A DNA stretch of 64,000 nucleotides. It comes from JANJWP01 sp964482035. GTDB taxonomy: Bacteria > Patescibacteriota > Gracilibacteria > BD1-5 > UBA2023. The notes below the pieces were generated by a model. It saw only the letters and a program-made list of their open reading frames with translations, had not been told where the DNA came from and did not search any database. Shown one piece after another: positions 30,022 through 39,134 of the stretch. The stretch is from NCBI GenBank assembly GCA_964482035.1, contig CAYZVC010000002.1, forward strand, positions 186,001 to 250,000. Reading direction: 5' to 3'. How positions within the stretch are numbered: the first letter of the stretch is position 1; the number at the start of each line of letters is the position of its first letter. The position numbers were made by a program, and so were the translations under genes.

Positions 30022-30088
30022 GGAGGTGGGATTACCCGCAGATTCTATCTACAAGACGCGGGAAATCACGACTTTCGCGCATTAATGT

Positions 30089-30117
30089 TTGACAATGTGT
30101 GCAATGTATTTTGTAAT
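30089..30117 (+). promoter_or_regulatory. Strong promoter of a candidate small RNA
   Basis: TTGACA at 30089-30094, exactly 17 bases, then TGTAAT at 30112-30117: the best sigma70-like match in the window, in an AT-rich island with no plus-strand protein gene downstream. Confidence 0.6.
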
Positions 30118-30121
30118 TAAT

Positions 30122-30280
30122 AAGCCAAAGGCAAAAAGCCGAGGTAAAAAGGCGGAGTATTTCTTCTACCAACCCCTTTCTTAACATGTCGTACCACTAC
30201 TAAACAAAAATAAAATCCCGTTTTTTACGGCAAGAGAAGAACCTTCGGAGATCCGACTCGCGTTCGCTTGCCGTTTTTTT
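30122..30280 (+). ncRNA. Candidate small RNA of about 160 nt
   Basis: Starts a few bases after the promoter at 30089-30117 and ends at a stem (ACGGCAAG at 30227 with CTTGCCGT at 30267) followed by seven T residues. The interior can form smaller hairpins (GAAG/CTTC). It contains one minute reading frame, ATG TCG TAC CAC TAC TAA at 30186. It is not recognisable as tmRNA, SRP RNA, RNase P or 6S RNA. This accounts for most of the 309-base gap between the EAL gene and rnr; the rest is leader and terminator. Confidence 0.45.
30227..30280 (+). terminator. Terminator of the candidate small RNA
   Basis: 8-bp stem ACGGCAAG/CTTGCCGT followed by T7 at 30274-30280. Confidence 0.6.
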
Positions 30281-30290
30281 GTACGCAATA

Positions 30291-30327
30291 AAAATCCCGT
30301 TCCGCAAGTGCTGGAACGGGATTTTTT
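30291..30327. terminator. Terminator downstream of rnr
   Basis: AATCCCGTTCC pairs with GGAACGGGATT around GCAAGTGCT, flanked by A and T tracts, just past the rnr TAG. Confidence 0.9.
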
Positions 30328-30330
30328 CGT

Positions 30331-32268
30331 CTAACGCCCCCTCGAGCCCGGTTTCTTCTTTCAAAATCCTTTCGGACGATGGGCTTTGTCTTGGATTGCC
30401 GGGGATCATTTCGGCCTGACCGGCTGGAAATCGATGCGGCCGTAGGCGCGTTCGACGGAAGTCAGCTTCACCCGCATCTTCGTGCCGAATTCCGGAAATA
30501 CCGGTTCTTTCCCGGTTTTTCAAAGGAATACCGCCCCTTCGATGCCGTTCGGGATGCGCACGTAGTAGGCGAGGCGCGAATTGCCCACGACCACGGCGTC
30601 GAATTCCTTGCCGACCTCCTTTTCCATAAACCTCGCGGCCTCGAGCGATTCGACTTCGCGTTCGAGCAATTCGGCGCGACGTTCGGCTTCGGAATTCTGC
30701 TTCGTTCGAATCGGGAGGATTTCGGCGTAGTGTTCCGCGCGCTTCTTGTCGAACTCCCCGCGGATCCTTTCCTTGATGATGCGGTGGATCTGGAGGTCCG
30801 GATAGCGGCGGATGGGGGAAGTGAAGTGCGAGTAGAACTTCAGCGCGAGTCCGAAATGCCCGAGCGGCTTTTCGCTGTAGCAGGCCTTGGAAAGCCTCGA
30901 GAGGAGGCTTTTTTCAATCGGGGGAACGTCCGGTTTCGCCTTAAGGGCGCGGTACGCGTCGCGGAGTTCTTTCGGGGAAAATTCGCCCGGCGCGAGATCG
31001 ATGCCGTATTTCTTGAAAAGGATGCGCAAATCCGCGCGGTTGGCTTCGGACGGGGGTTCATGGATGCGGTATACGAACGGGAGTCCCATTTTATGGAACG
31101 CGCGGGACACTTCCTCGTTCGCGAGGACCATGAAGGTCTCGATGAGTTTGTGCGACGCTTTGCGCTCGCGCATGGAAACGCCCGTCGGTTCGCCGTCGGG
31201 CCCGATGTCGATTTCGGTTTCGGGGATTTCGAAGTCGATGCGGCCTTCCTCGTCGCGGCGCTTGTCGACGACGGCGCAAAGTTCGTAGGCGTCGTCGACG
31301 AGTCGGAGAATGTCCGAATGGGGTTCGGGATGTTCACCGTCGCGGTTTTTCCAAGACTGCACTTCGTCGTAGGTGCATTTTCGTGCGGAATCGATGGACG
31401 TTTCCGCGATGCGGGTATCCAGGATTTCGCCGTTCGCGCCGATTTGGATGAAGATGGAGAGCGTCAGCTTTTTCCCGCCCGGATGGAGCGAACAGAGACC
31501 GTTGGAAAGCCTCTCGGGAAGCATTGGGACGACGCGGTCGGAAAGATAGCAGCTCGTGCCTCTTCGAAGGGCTTCTCGGTCCAGTTCTGAGCCTTCGCGG
31601 ACGTATTCCGCGACGTCGGCGATATGGACGCCGAGTTCGTATTTTCCGCCTCCGAGTTTTTTTACGGAAATCGCGTCGTCCAGGTCTTTGGAATCGGCGC
31701 CGTCGATGGTGATGACCGTTTCTTTCGAGAGGTCTTCGCGTTTTTTCGCGGTGTCGTCGTTGCCGGTGAAACTTTCGGCTTCGGCGAGCACGCGTTCGTC
31801 GAACTTCAGGGGGAGTCCGCTCTTACGGACGAGCACTTCGCGTTCAGTGTTGAAATCGTCCGCCATTCCGAGGCGTTCGGTGACTTTGCCCGTCATTTCC
31901 GACCCGAAGCCCGAAACCGTGACGCAGACGGTTTCGCCGTCCTTGGCGTCCATCGAATCTCGGTCGGCGACGTAGACGGTCTCGCGTTCTGGTACGGTGA
32001 AAAATACGAACGCGTAGGTTTTCCCGGGTTTCTTCCGGAAGGTTCCGAAAAGGGTTTTCGTCGTGCGACGGAGGATTTTCACGACCTTCGCTTCGGCGGT
32101 TTTGCCTTCGTCGGCGTCCGTTTCGGATATGGCTTCGACGAAATCCCCGTCGAGCGCGGAATTGCGCGACCGGTATCCGATGAAGAATTTTTCGCCCCCC
32201 GCGGTTTCGACGAACCCGAATCTCGGGTCGCTTTGGAGGTAGGTTCCTTGAATTTTGCGGCGTTTCAT
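30331..32268 (-). CDS. rnr: Ribonuclease R / RNase II-family exoribonuclease (645 aa, three UGA-Gly)
   Basis: Processive 3'-5' exoribonuclease. Cold-shock-like N-terminal domain, catalytic RNB domain with TIDGADSKDLDDAISV (metal-binding Asp residues) and HFTSPIRRYPDLQIHR, then a C-terminal S1 domain. TGA at 30520, inside the S1 domain (GAVFLGKTGKEP), reads as Gly; the standard code would truncate S1. Two more TGA codons lie in a Lys/Arg/Gly-rich tail (KGFGKKKPGSRGR). Stop TAG 30333-30331. Can act with SmpB and tmRNA in rescue and decay (family knowledge). Confidence 0.94.
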
Positions 32269-32315
32269 GCCTTCATGATAGGGCGCTTGGACGAAAAAGC
32301 GAATCGAGCGGAAAT

Positions 32316-32343
32316 TTGGAAGCGCCCCGGCCTTGCGTATAGT
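32316..32343 (+). promoter_or_regulatory. Promoter of the rsmE leader
   Basis: TTGGAA (32316-32321), 16 bases, TATAGT (32338-32343). Transcription would start near 32350, just before the 20-bp inverted repeat that encloses copy B. Confidence 0.55.
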
Positions 32344-32355
32344 GTGGCGGACTCA

Positions 32356-32532
32356 GGAAGGTTCTTCTTACGGAATCGGTGGCCGTCGGCACTGGAAAAC
32401 AATCCGCAGCGGGGTGCGGCGAACGGACGGGCCTAGGCTCCTAGAGTCCTAAAGTCGCTACGGCCTCGTCCGTCCGACGCGCCCCCGAGGACGTTTTCGT
32501 GCGGCGACCCCGTTCCGTAAGAAGAACCTTCC
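32356..32532 (+). repeat. 177-base leader bounded by a perfect 20-bp inverted repeat, enclosing copy B
   Basis: GGAAGGTTCTTCTTACGGAA at 32356-32375 is exactly complementary to 32513-32532. Between the arms lie the structured element (32411-32485) and at least one further hairpin-forming stretch (32486-32512). The whole unit sits in the presumed rsmE 5' leader, ending 20 bases before the ATG. It could be a multi-branched RNA controlling rsmE, or a small palindromic mobile unit. Confidence 0.75.
32411..32485 (-). repeat. Structured palindromic element, copy B (leader of rsmE)
   Basis: An imperfect 23-24-base stem (32411-32433 with 32462-32485, a few mismatches) encloses a 28-base core. On the minus strand the core reads GTAGCGACTTTAGGACTC then TAGGAGCC: the same GYAGCGACTT and TAGGAG blocks as the other copies. 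In the core CTTT/GGAG and AG/CT pairs replace the AAC/GTT pairs of copies A and D. Confidence 0.8.
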
Positions 32533-32552
32533 CAAACCCGAACCACTTTCCC

Positions 32553-33269
32553 ATGCAGCGCTTCCTTTTTCCGCACGTTCCCGGCCCGACCGTCACGACC
32601 GACGACGAAGGTCTCGTCCACCAGCTCACCCGAGTACTCCGCAGCAAACCCGGTGACCGGGTGGTGCTGTTTTCGGAGGCAGGGGGAGGGGAGTACGAGA
32701 TTTCCGCTATCGAAAAGAAACGGCTCTCGTTCGTCCGCATCCGCGAAATCGAAGCGTCCGGAGATCCGAAAACGAAGATCACGCTTTTCCAAGCGTTGCC
32801 GAACAAGTATGAAAAACTCGAATACGCCATCCAGAAAGGCGTCGAGGTGGGAATTTCGGATTTCGTGTTCTTTCCGTCCGAGCGTTCGCAGAAACTCGCC
32901 ATCACCGACAACAAGGTCGAGCGTTTCGAATCCATCGCCCGTGAGGCGGTCGAGCAGTGCTACGGATTCCGGATGCCCACGTTGAAGTTCGAAAAAGCCT
33001 TCCCGAAAGTTCCGGAAGGCGTACCGTCCATGTTCCTCCATACCGATTCCGATTCGACGAAATCCCTTCCGGATTTCCTCGCCTCTTTTTCGAAGGATTG
33101 CCGGCGCATCGCGTTGTTCGTCGGGCCGGAAGGCGGGTTTTCTTTGGCGGAAGTCCAGAAGGCCGTTGCGGAAGGAGCGGTTCCAGTGAAGGCCGGAGAG
33201 CGTATCCTCAGAACCGAAACGGCCGGTCCGGCCATGGCGTTCGCGATTCTTAGGATGCTCGGCGAATAG
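32553..33269 (+). CDS. rsmE: 16S rRNA m3U1498 methyltransferase RsmE (238 aa)
   Basis: SPOUT-fold methyltransferase. N-terminal PUA-like domain (MQRFLFPHVPG...HQLTRVLRSKPGD), family motifs QALPNKYEKLEYAIQKGVEVG, FVGPEGGFS and AGERILRTETAGPAMAFA forming the knotted SAM site. Complete, no UGA. It has a long (about 200 base) structured leader. Faces the convergent C39-like gene. Confidence 0.95.
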   Translation: MQRFLFPHVPGPTVTTDDEGLVHQLTRVLRSKPGDRVVLFSEAGGGEYEISAIEKKRLSFVRIREIEASGDPKTKITLFQALPNKYEKLEYAIQKGVEVGISDFVFFPSERSQKLAITDNKVERFESIAREAVEQCYGFRMPTLKFEKAFPKVPEGVPSMFLHTDSDSTKSLPDFLASFSKDCRRIALFVGPEGGFSLAEVQKAVAEGAVPVKAGERILRTETAGPAMAFAILRMLGE

Positions 33270-34680
33270 CCGCCTTGAGGTTCTTCTTTTTCGTCTTGTT
33301 GACTTTCGGCTCGGCGGTTTTCGCGGGCGTTTTTTCGTCGGACGTCACGTAGATCGCTTCGTCGAACCATTTCGCCTTTCTCGAAAGCGATTCGAAATCG
33401 TCTTTCTGGAGCGTTCCCGACCGGCCTTCGTAATACGAAAGCTCGCTGATGGAACCGTCGTTGGCGATCTTGGCGCCCACGATGATGCCCACGTGTTCGC
33501 CGACGAATCCGTTCACCGTTTTCCCTTCCGGAGTCTTCCAATCCAATCGGGAAAGTCCGCGAGACGGGTCGGCTCAGTAGACGTACCAGAAAACCACGGG
33601 GTGGCCGGCAGCGAGCGAATCCCGGATGGAATCCGAATCGAACGCCTTTTTCTCGGCGCGCAGGCCGTATTGTTTCAGTTCGCGTTTCACGTAGGGAAGG
33701 ATTCCGTCGGCATGTATCCCGTACCCCGTGAGTTTCTGCGGATTGGAACTCTGGCGTCCGTCGATGCGTCCTACGAAAGTCTTCGCCGGATCCGCCCAGA
33801 CGCGCACGCCGTTTTCGTATTTCGGCGGAGTCGGGTCGGACGGGAGTATGAATACGAACGAGGATTCTTCGGCGGCTTTTTCGCCGTTTCCGATGCGGTA
33901 GTAGTTGACGAGGTCACGCATGGAATTCGCTTCGCAAGAAAGGTTCCATTCCTGTTTCGCATGGGGGATTCCGCGCAGGAGGGAAAGGCTTCCGGAGCCG
34001 TTCACGAGGTTCGATCGGGCGTAAGCGTACGCTTTGAAATAGGAGGTGTCCGACCCTATGCCCTTGTCTTCGATGGCCTTCCGCATCTTGGAAAGGTCGG
34101 AAGACGACCAGGGATCGTAGGAAAGTTTCGAGAACGTTTTGAAAGTTTCCGCGCGTTCTTTCGGAGAAAGCGCTCCCATTTTTCCAAGCGTAGCGTCCCT
34201 GAGCGCGGTCTCGAGTTCCTTTTTCCTTTCGGCCGCCATGGCCGAAACGTCGGCGTTCGAATCGCGAAGGGAAAGGAGGACGTGCGCGTACGCGCCGAAG
34301 GTTGCCCCGTCTTCTTTGAAAACCGGGTTCGCGACGATCGCTTTCTCGAGGGAAACGAGGTAGTACGGGTGGATTTCGGCCGAAGGATCGCTCTGCGCTA
34401 CGGTCGCGTAATTCGAGGCGAAGCGTTCGCGGGTCGTTTTCGAGGCGTTTCCGTACCGGGAAATGACGTACGCGGCGAGGCGTTTTTTCGCGAGGGCGTC
34501 GGCGGATTTCGAAAGGCGCTCCGCCGCGGCGGACGTGGCGGACGGCGTTTCCGAGGCCTTTTCGACGACGGTTTTTACGGTCTGCGTTCCTTCGGCGAAA
34601 GAAGGTGCCGAAACGATGGTCGACGACCCGAGGAGGAAAAACGGAATGAGTGCGGAAAGGGTTTTTCCGGAGCGGGACAT
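33250..34680 (-). CDS. Secreted C39-like (papain-fold) peptidase-domain protein (476 aa)
   Basis: Signal peptide SALIPFFLLGSSTIVSAPSFA. A helical region of about 230 residues precedes a Peptidase_C39_2-like domain: EWNLSCEANSMRDLV (candidate catalytic Cys near residue 258) and GEHVGIIVGAKI (candidate His near 395), with a following Asp/Asn. The TGA at 33574-33576 reads as Gly (WYVYGADPS) and joins what would otherwise look like two genes. The 3' end overlaps the rsmE 3' end by about 20 bases on the other strand. Ends TAA. May cut wall cross-links or exported proteins; catalysis is inferred from fold motifs only. Confidence 0.8.
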
Positions 34681-34750
34681 TCTCTTCGGTGCGGAAAGTA
34701 AGTTCGGCGCCGAGTATAGCGAAGGGGAGGGGTTTGTCGAGGATTGGGCG

Positions 34751-36391
34751 TTACTTCGCGAAGAGCGTGAAGTCGAGGCCGTTGTTTACGCACATGGCGG
34801 GATTTCCCCCGCAACCGATCCAGTTCACGTAAGGCGTCCAAACCTCAACCGTTCCGTTACAGTTGCTTCCCCATGTTCCGAGCGTCGAATTCCAAACCCC
34901 GTAAATATACCGGGAATTGCCCGTTGCGGGGGTGCAGATTCCGTTATCGGTAATTCCGGCGAAGAGCATGAAGTGCGGATGGCTGCCGTAAAAAGGCGAA
35001 ACGTACCCGCCTTCCTGCGTGGGGAGCGTAAGACTGATGTTGTAGGACTTCACGGTCGTGAAATCGAGCGTTTGTCCTGCGGAATATTCGACGATCCAGC
35101 GCTTGCTCAGATCGTAACGGTTGTACCGGAGTTTTTTTTGGCCGTTGAAAACCAACGAGTTGATGTTAGCGGTCGTCATTTTGACGGTATCCGCCGATGC
35201 GAAAACCGACGCGTCGCCCTTGGCGTCGTTCGCATTATTGGCGAACAAGTCTCCGCCGCTCGCGGTAATGCCCGGCTTGTAGACGGATTTCGCTACCATG
35301 GTCCATCCTCCGCCGTCGTTCGTCATGTCGCAATAGGCCTGAACGGGAGTTCCCGGTCCGGTCGAATCGGGGTCTACGGTATAAACGCCGTCCGAGTTGT
35401 TGCCGGCGGTCTTGAGCTCGTTGCAGCTCGCGTAATACGCTTTGGAAGCCGAACAATTCGCTACCGCTCCGTTATTCTGTCACGGGCAGGTCCAAGAGAT
35501 CGAGCCGCCGATTGCCGGGAATGCCGGAGAAGCCGGGGTCGCCGTACCGGAGGTGCAGAAGGAATCCGCGCCGAAAGAAACGGCGGCTGCGGCATAGGCT
35601 TTCGAAACGGCTCCGCAGGAACCGGCTACGGGGGAAGCGGGAAGGGAAGAATTCGCTCCGTCCACGAGGGCTCCGGTCGAACTCGAAGATTTCGAATCCC
35701 TTACGAGTCCCGCGACCGATCATGAAAGGTTGGAAGGGTAGTTTCCGGAAACCGATATCGCGCCGGTTGCGGGCGAAATCCCCGCTACCTGGAAATACGA
35801 GACCGAACGTTTCTTTCCTCCGCTCGCCGAGCCCGCCACGGCGTCCATGGCGCCGACGGTGAGGTATTTCGCGTCGTACGCGGCCGAAACGGCGGCGATG
35901 CGGTCCAATGCCGCCGAAAGAAGGGAATTCGTTTCGTTCCGGGCTACTTTGAATTTTTCGGGATTGAGTTTCAGTTTCGCGTAGTCGGGATTGCCCGCGG
36001 AATAGTTCGTATCAGGAGAGTTCCAGGCCCCTCCGGTCAGGGTAGTCGGCGTTCCGTCGAGATATACGAAGGCTCCGGAAAGCGCGGCGCCCGAATCGTG
36101 GACGACGTAGTACCGGGGGGAATTGTTCGAAATCGCGCTTTCCGAAGAAATCGCCGTCTGCACCGAACGGACGTTCGCTTTTACGGAAACGTCCTTCGCG
36201 TCCTGCGAGTACCCGGAGAGCGCCAAGAACCCGATGGTCGCCAGAATCGCGAGGATGGTGATGACGACGATGAGTTCTGCGAGAGTGAAAGCGGAAAACC
36301 TCTTCGACGCCGATTTTTTTAGGATTTTCAGGATTCGGGCGGAAACCGCGGAACTCGGTCCGATTTCGAGACCGGGAGTCGTTTTTCTCAT
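34751..36391 (-). CDS. Prepilin-like protein 4 with a fibrinogen-like C-terminal domain (546 aa)
   Basis: Leader SKRFSA then FTLAELIVVITILAILATIG (Ala at -1, Glu at +5); shared pilin core down to NYSAGNPDYAKLKLNPEKF. After a linker with Cys/Ala-rich modules (VAGSCGAVSKAYAAAAV...) the C-terminal about 215 residues match a fibrinogen-related domain: SCNELKTAGNNSDGVYTV, AYCDMTNDGGGWTMVAKS, then Trp/Gly-rich sequence ending NNGLDFTLFAK. TGA at 35720 and 35478 read as Gly. Stop TAA 34753-34751. Fibrinogen-like domains often bind glycans or acetylated groups, so a host-surface lectin is a reasonable guess. Confidence 0.88.
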
Positions 36392-36541
36392 TTTATTGGA
36401 GGATTACGTGCGGATTGTACGCGAATGCGGAGCGTTTCACAAAGATTCTTAACGCCGTTTTGTCATTTCCTCTTGCCTTGCCTCCCGACCTTTCCCGGGT
36501 AATATCGACCCGTTCCAGAAATATCTTCCGAAAAGTTCCGA

Positions 36542-38776
36542 ATGACTACCCAAGATTCCGGCTTCCTTCTTTCCCGTACGCTCGAAATCCTGAAAGATTC
36601 CGCGACCCTCGCCCAGTCCGACATCGCCGAAGTCCGCGATCTCCTGCGAGAGCACAACCGCCGCTACTACGTCGAATCCGACCCGGTCGTTTCCGATGCC
36701 GAATACGACGCGCTTTTCAAGTTGCTCCAGTCGCTCGAAGAGAAATATTCCGATTTCGATCCCGCTTCGCCGACCAACCGCATCGACGTGCTTTTGTCAC
36801 GCCAGTTCGAGAAGGGCGAGCACCGGTACCCGATGATTTCCCTGGACAATACCTATGATGCCGAGGATTTGTCGGATTTCGAAAAGCGTATCCGCAACAT
36901 CTTGAAAACCGAAGAAGCGCTCGCCTACGATATCGAACTCAAATTCGACGGACTCGGCGCTTCGCTCACCTACGAAGGCGGAAAATTGGTACGTGCCCTT
37001 ACTCGAGGCAACGGCCGCGAGGGCGAAGACGTCACGGTGAACGTCATGACCGTGAAGAACGTCCCCAAAAACATCCCGTACAAGGGGTTTCTCGAAATCC
37101 GCGGCGAAATCATCCTCCCGCACGAAGCGTTCCGACGGACGAACGAAGAACGTCTCCTTTCCGGAGAAAAGCTTTTCGCCAATCCGCGTAACGCGGCATC
37201 GGGCAGCCTCCGCCAGCTCGACTATAAAATCACCGCCGAACGCGGGCTCCAGTTTTTCGCGTATTCGTCGCCGGTTTTCGAAGAATCCGGGGCGGATTTC
37301 GGAATCGACACTTACCGGGAGTACGTGGCGAAACTCCACGAATGGGGATTCGAAATCACGCCGTACCTCCACTTCGCCGAAAATCTCGAATCGCTCCTCG
37401 CTGAAATCGGCAAGCTTACCGACAACCGCCCTTCGTTCCCGTTCGACATCGACGGATTGGTCGTGAAGCTCGACCGCCTCGATTTCTGGCGCGAACTCGG
37501 AACCACCGAACACCACCCGCGCTACGCCATCGCGTACAAGTTCCCTCAGGTCCACGTGCGCACCAGGGTACTGGACGTCGAACATTCCGTGGGGCGTTCC
37601 GGCGCCGTCACGCCGGTAGCGCATTTGGAACCGGTCAACGTCACGGGCGTCACCGTCCGCCGCGCGACCCTGCACAATTACGAAGAGCTCGCCGCCAAAG
37701 ACGTCCGCATCGGCGACCACGTCTTCATCATCCGTGCCGGAGAAGTCATCCCGGAAGTCGTATCGAGCATCGCCGACACCCGCGACGGAACCGAAAAAAT
37801 CGTCGAAGTCCCCAAGGTCTGTCCGAGCTGCGGCGCGACTCTCGCTAAGGACGAAGGAAAGGTCGCGGTATACTGCCCGAACCGCCTCGAATGTCCGGCA
37901 CAGACGTCCGGCTCGCTTAAGACCTTCGTCAGCAAACACGCGGCCAACATCGACGGGATAGGGGAGAAGGGGATTTCGCTCTTTCTCGAAAAGGGATTGG
38001 TCACCGATTTCGCCTCGATCTACCGCCTCCCGTTCCGCCGCGAAGAAATTTTGGAACTCGAAGGGTTCGAAACCAAGAAAACCGACAACCTCATCCGCGA
38101 AATCGGCAAAAGCCGCTCGATGGATTTGGCGAACCTGCTCGTAGGTCTCTGAATCCCCGAAGTCGGAAGGAAGACGGCGAAGACCTTGGCCCAGTACGTC
38201 GCCGGAAAGATTCCGGAGGACGCGAGGGTGACCGACGATTCGATTGCGGCATCCGACGAGCGTTCCCCGAGCGCCTCCATTTTCCAGGCCTCTCTTTTCG
38301 GCGATTCGGAAAGCGTCGAAACCGTGGAGAAGCAGGCCGCTCAGCCTGCCAAGGCGTCCGAATCCCGCGTCCGCGGTGAAGACTTGCTCGCGATATTCGC
38401 GGAACTCAGCTCCGAAGAACTCCAGAACGTCGACGACGTCGGTCCGAGCACCGCGGAGAGTGTGGTTTCGTATTTCGAAGAGAACCGCGATTCGCTTTCC
38501 GAACTCTTCAAAGAACTCGCCCCTACCGTTCCCGAGGCGAAAAAAATCGGAAAACTTACCGGAAAATCCTTCTGCGTCACCGGAAGTTTCGAAGGGGTTT
38601 CCCGGGATGAAATCCACGCGTTCGTCGAATCGCACGGCGGCGAAGTCCGCTCGTCGGTATCGGGGAAACTCGACTACCTCGTAGTGGGTGCCGACGCGGG
38701 ATCGAAACTCGAAAAAGCGCGGTCCCTCGGCGTCGCCGACATCGGGCTCGAAGAGCTCTACGCGCTCGCCGCGTAA
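36542..38776 (+). CDS. ligA: NAD-dependent DNA ligase LigA (744 aa, one UGA-Gly)
   Basis: Seals nicks using NAD+. Domain Ia (REHNRRYYVESDPVVSDAEYD), adenylation site ELKFDGLGA (KxDG, Lys near residue 134), OB fold, Cys4 zinc finger (CPSCG...CPNRLECP), helix-hairpin-helix region and a C-terminal BRCT domain (GKSFCVTGSFEGVSRDEI). TGA 38150-38152 gives Gly in LLVGLGIPEVGRKTA, an invariant site. A roughly 60-residue low-complexity insert (DDSIAASDERSPSASIF...) separates two HhH motifs, which is unusual for the family. Ends TAA before a strong terminator. Confidence 0.96.
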
Positions 38777-38784
38777 AGCGGACA

Positions 38785-38816
38785 CGAAAAAAGGCGGCTA
38801 CCAGCCGCCTTTTTTC
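38785..38816. terminator. Terminator downstream of ligA
   Basis: AAAAAAGGCGGCT and AGCCGCCTTTTTT pair around ACC. The left arm also holds the TAG stop of the small minus-strand gene 38798-39025. Confidence 0.9.
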
Positions 38817-39025
38817 GTTTTCGAAGGCCAAAACCCTTTGGGCTTCGGCAACGTTTCATTCGTACACCCCGGCTTCTTTTCTGGAAGGATTCCCACCGCT
38901 TTCGCCGCGGTGCGGTCGCGAAGGTTTCAGGAAGCGTTTCCGGGCGTCATGAGGGGCTTCGGTTTGGGCGTGGCTTCTTCTAGAGTCCAACCGAGCTTCC
39001 ATCATCAAGGCGGGGTGTCTTTCAT
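38798..39025 (-). CDS. Small protein revealed only by UGA=Gly (75 aa)
   Basis: From ATG 39025 the frame reads MKDTPPGGWKLGWTLEEATP, continuing Pro/Lys/Gly-rich with Cys and Trp, to PKGFWPSKTKKGGW and TAG at 38800-38798. It contains three TGA codons, two adjacent near the start and one near residue 33, so it is invisible under the standard code. A minus-strand promoter TTGCGT-16-TATTTT lies just upstream (about 39055-39085). No family recognised; no signal peptide. The stop codon lies in the shared terminator stem. Confidence 0.5.
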
Positions 39026-39089
39026 AGGAAAAAAGAAAAAAAACGGACGCGAAAAATATTCCGAAATCCGCGAAACGCAAGAACGGTTT

Positions 39090-39125
39090 TAAAAACCGGT
39101 TCCAACCTTGCGGGGAACCGGTTTT
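39090..39125. terminator. Terminator downstream of the 471-aa protein gene
   Basis: AACCGGTTCC pairs with GGAACCGGTT, with A and T tracts at each side, 10 bases past the TAA at 39135. Confidence 0.85.
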
Positions 39126-39134
39126 CCGGAGCGA

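Noticed and set aside
30182..30204. Tiny frame ATG TCG TAC CAC TAC TAA as a leader peptide
   Set aside because: Too short to support alone and no downstream plus-strand gene to attenuate.
38960..39000. Resemblance of the small-gene region (GGACTCTAGAAGAAGCC on the minus strand) to element B core
   Set aside because: Only about 12 bases match, the GCAGCGACTT block and flanking inverted repeat are missing, and it lies in an apparent reading frame.
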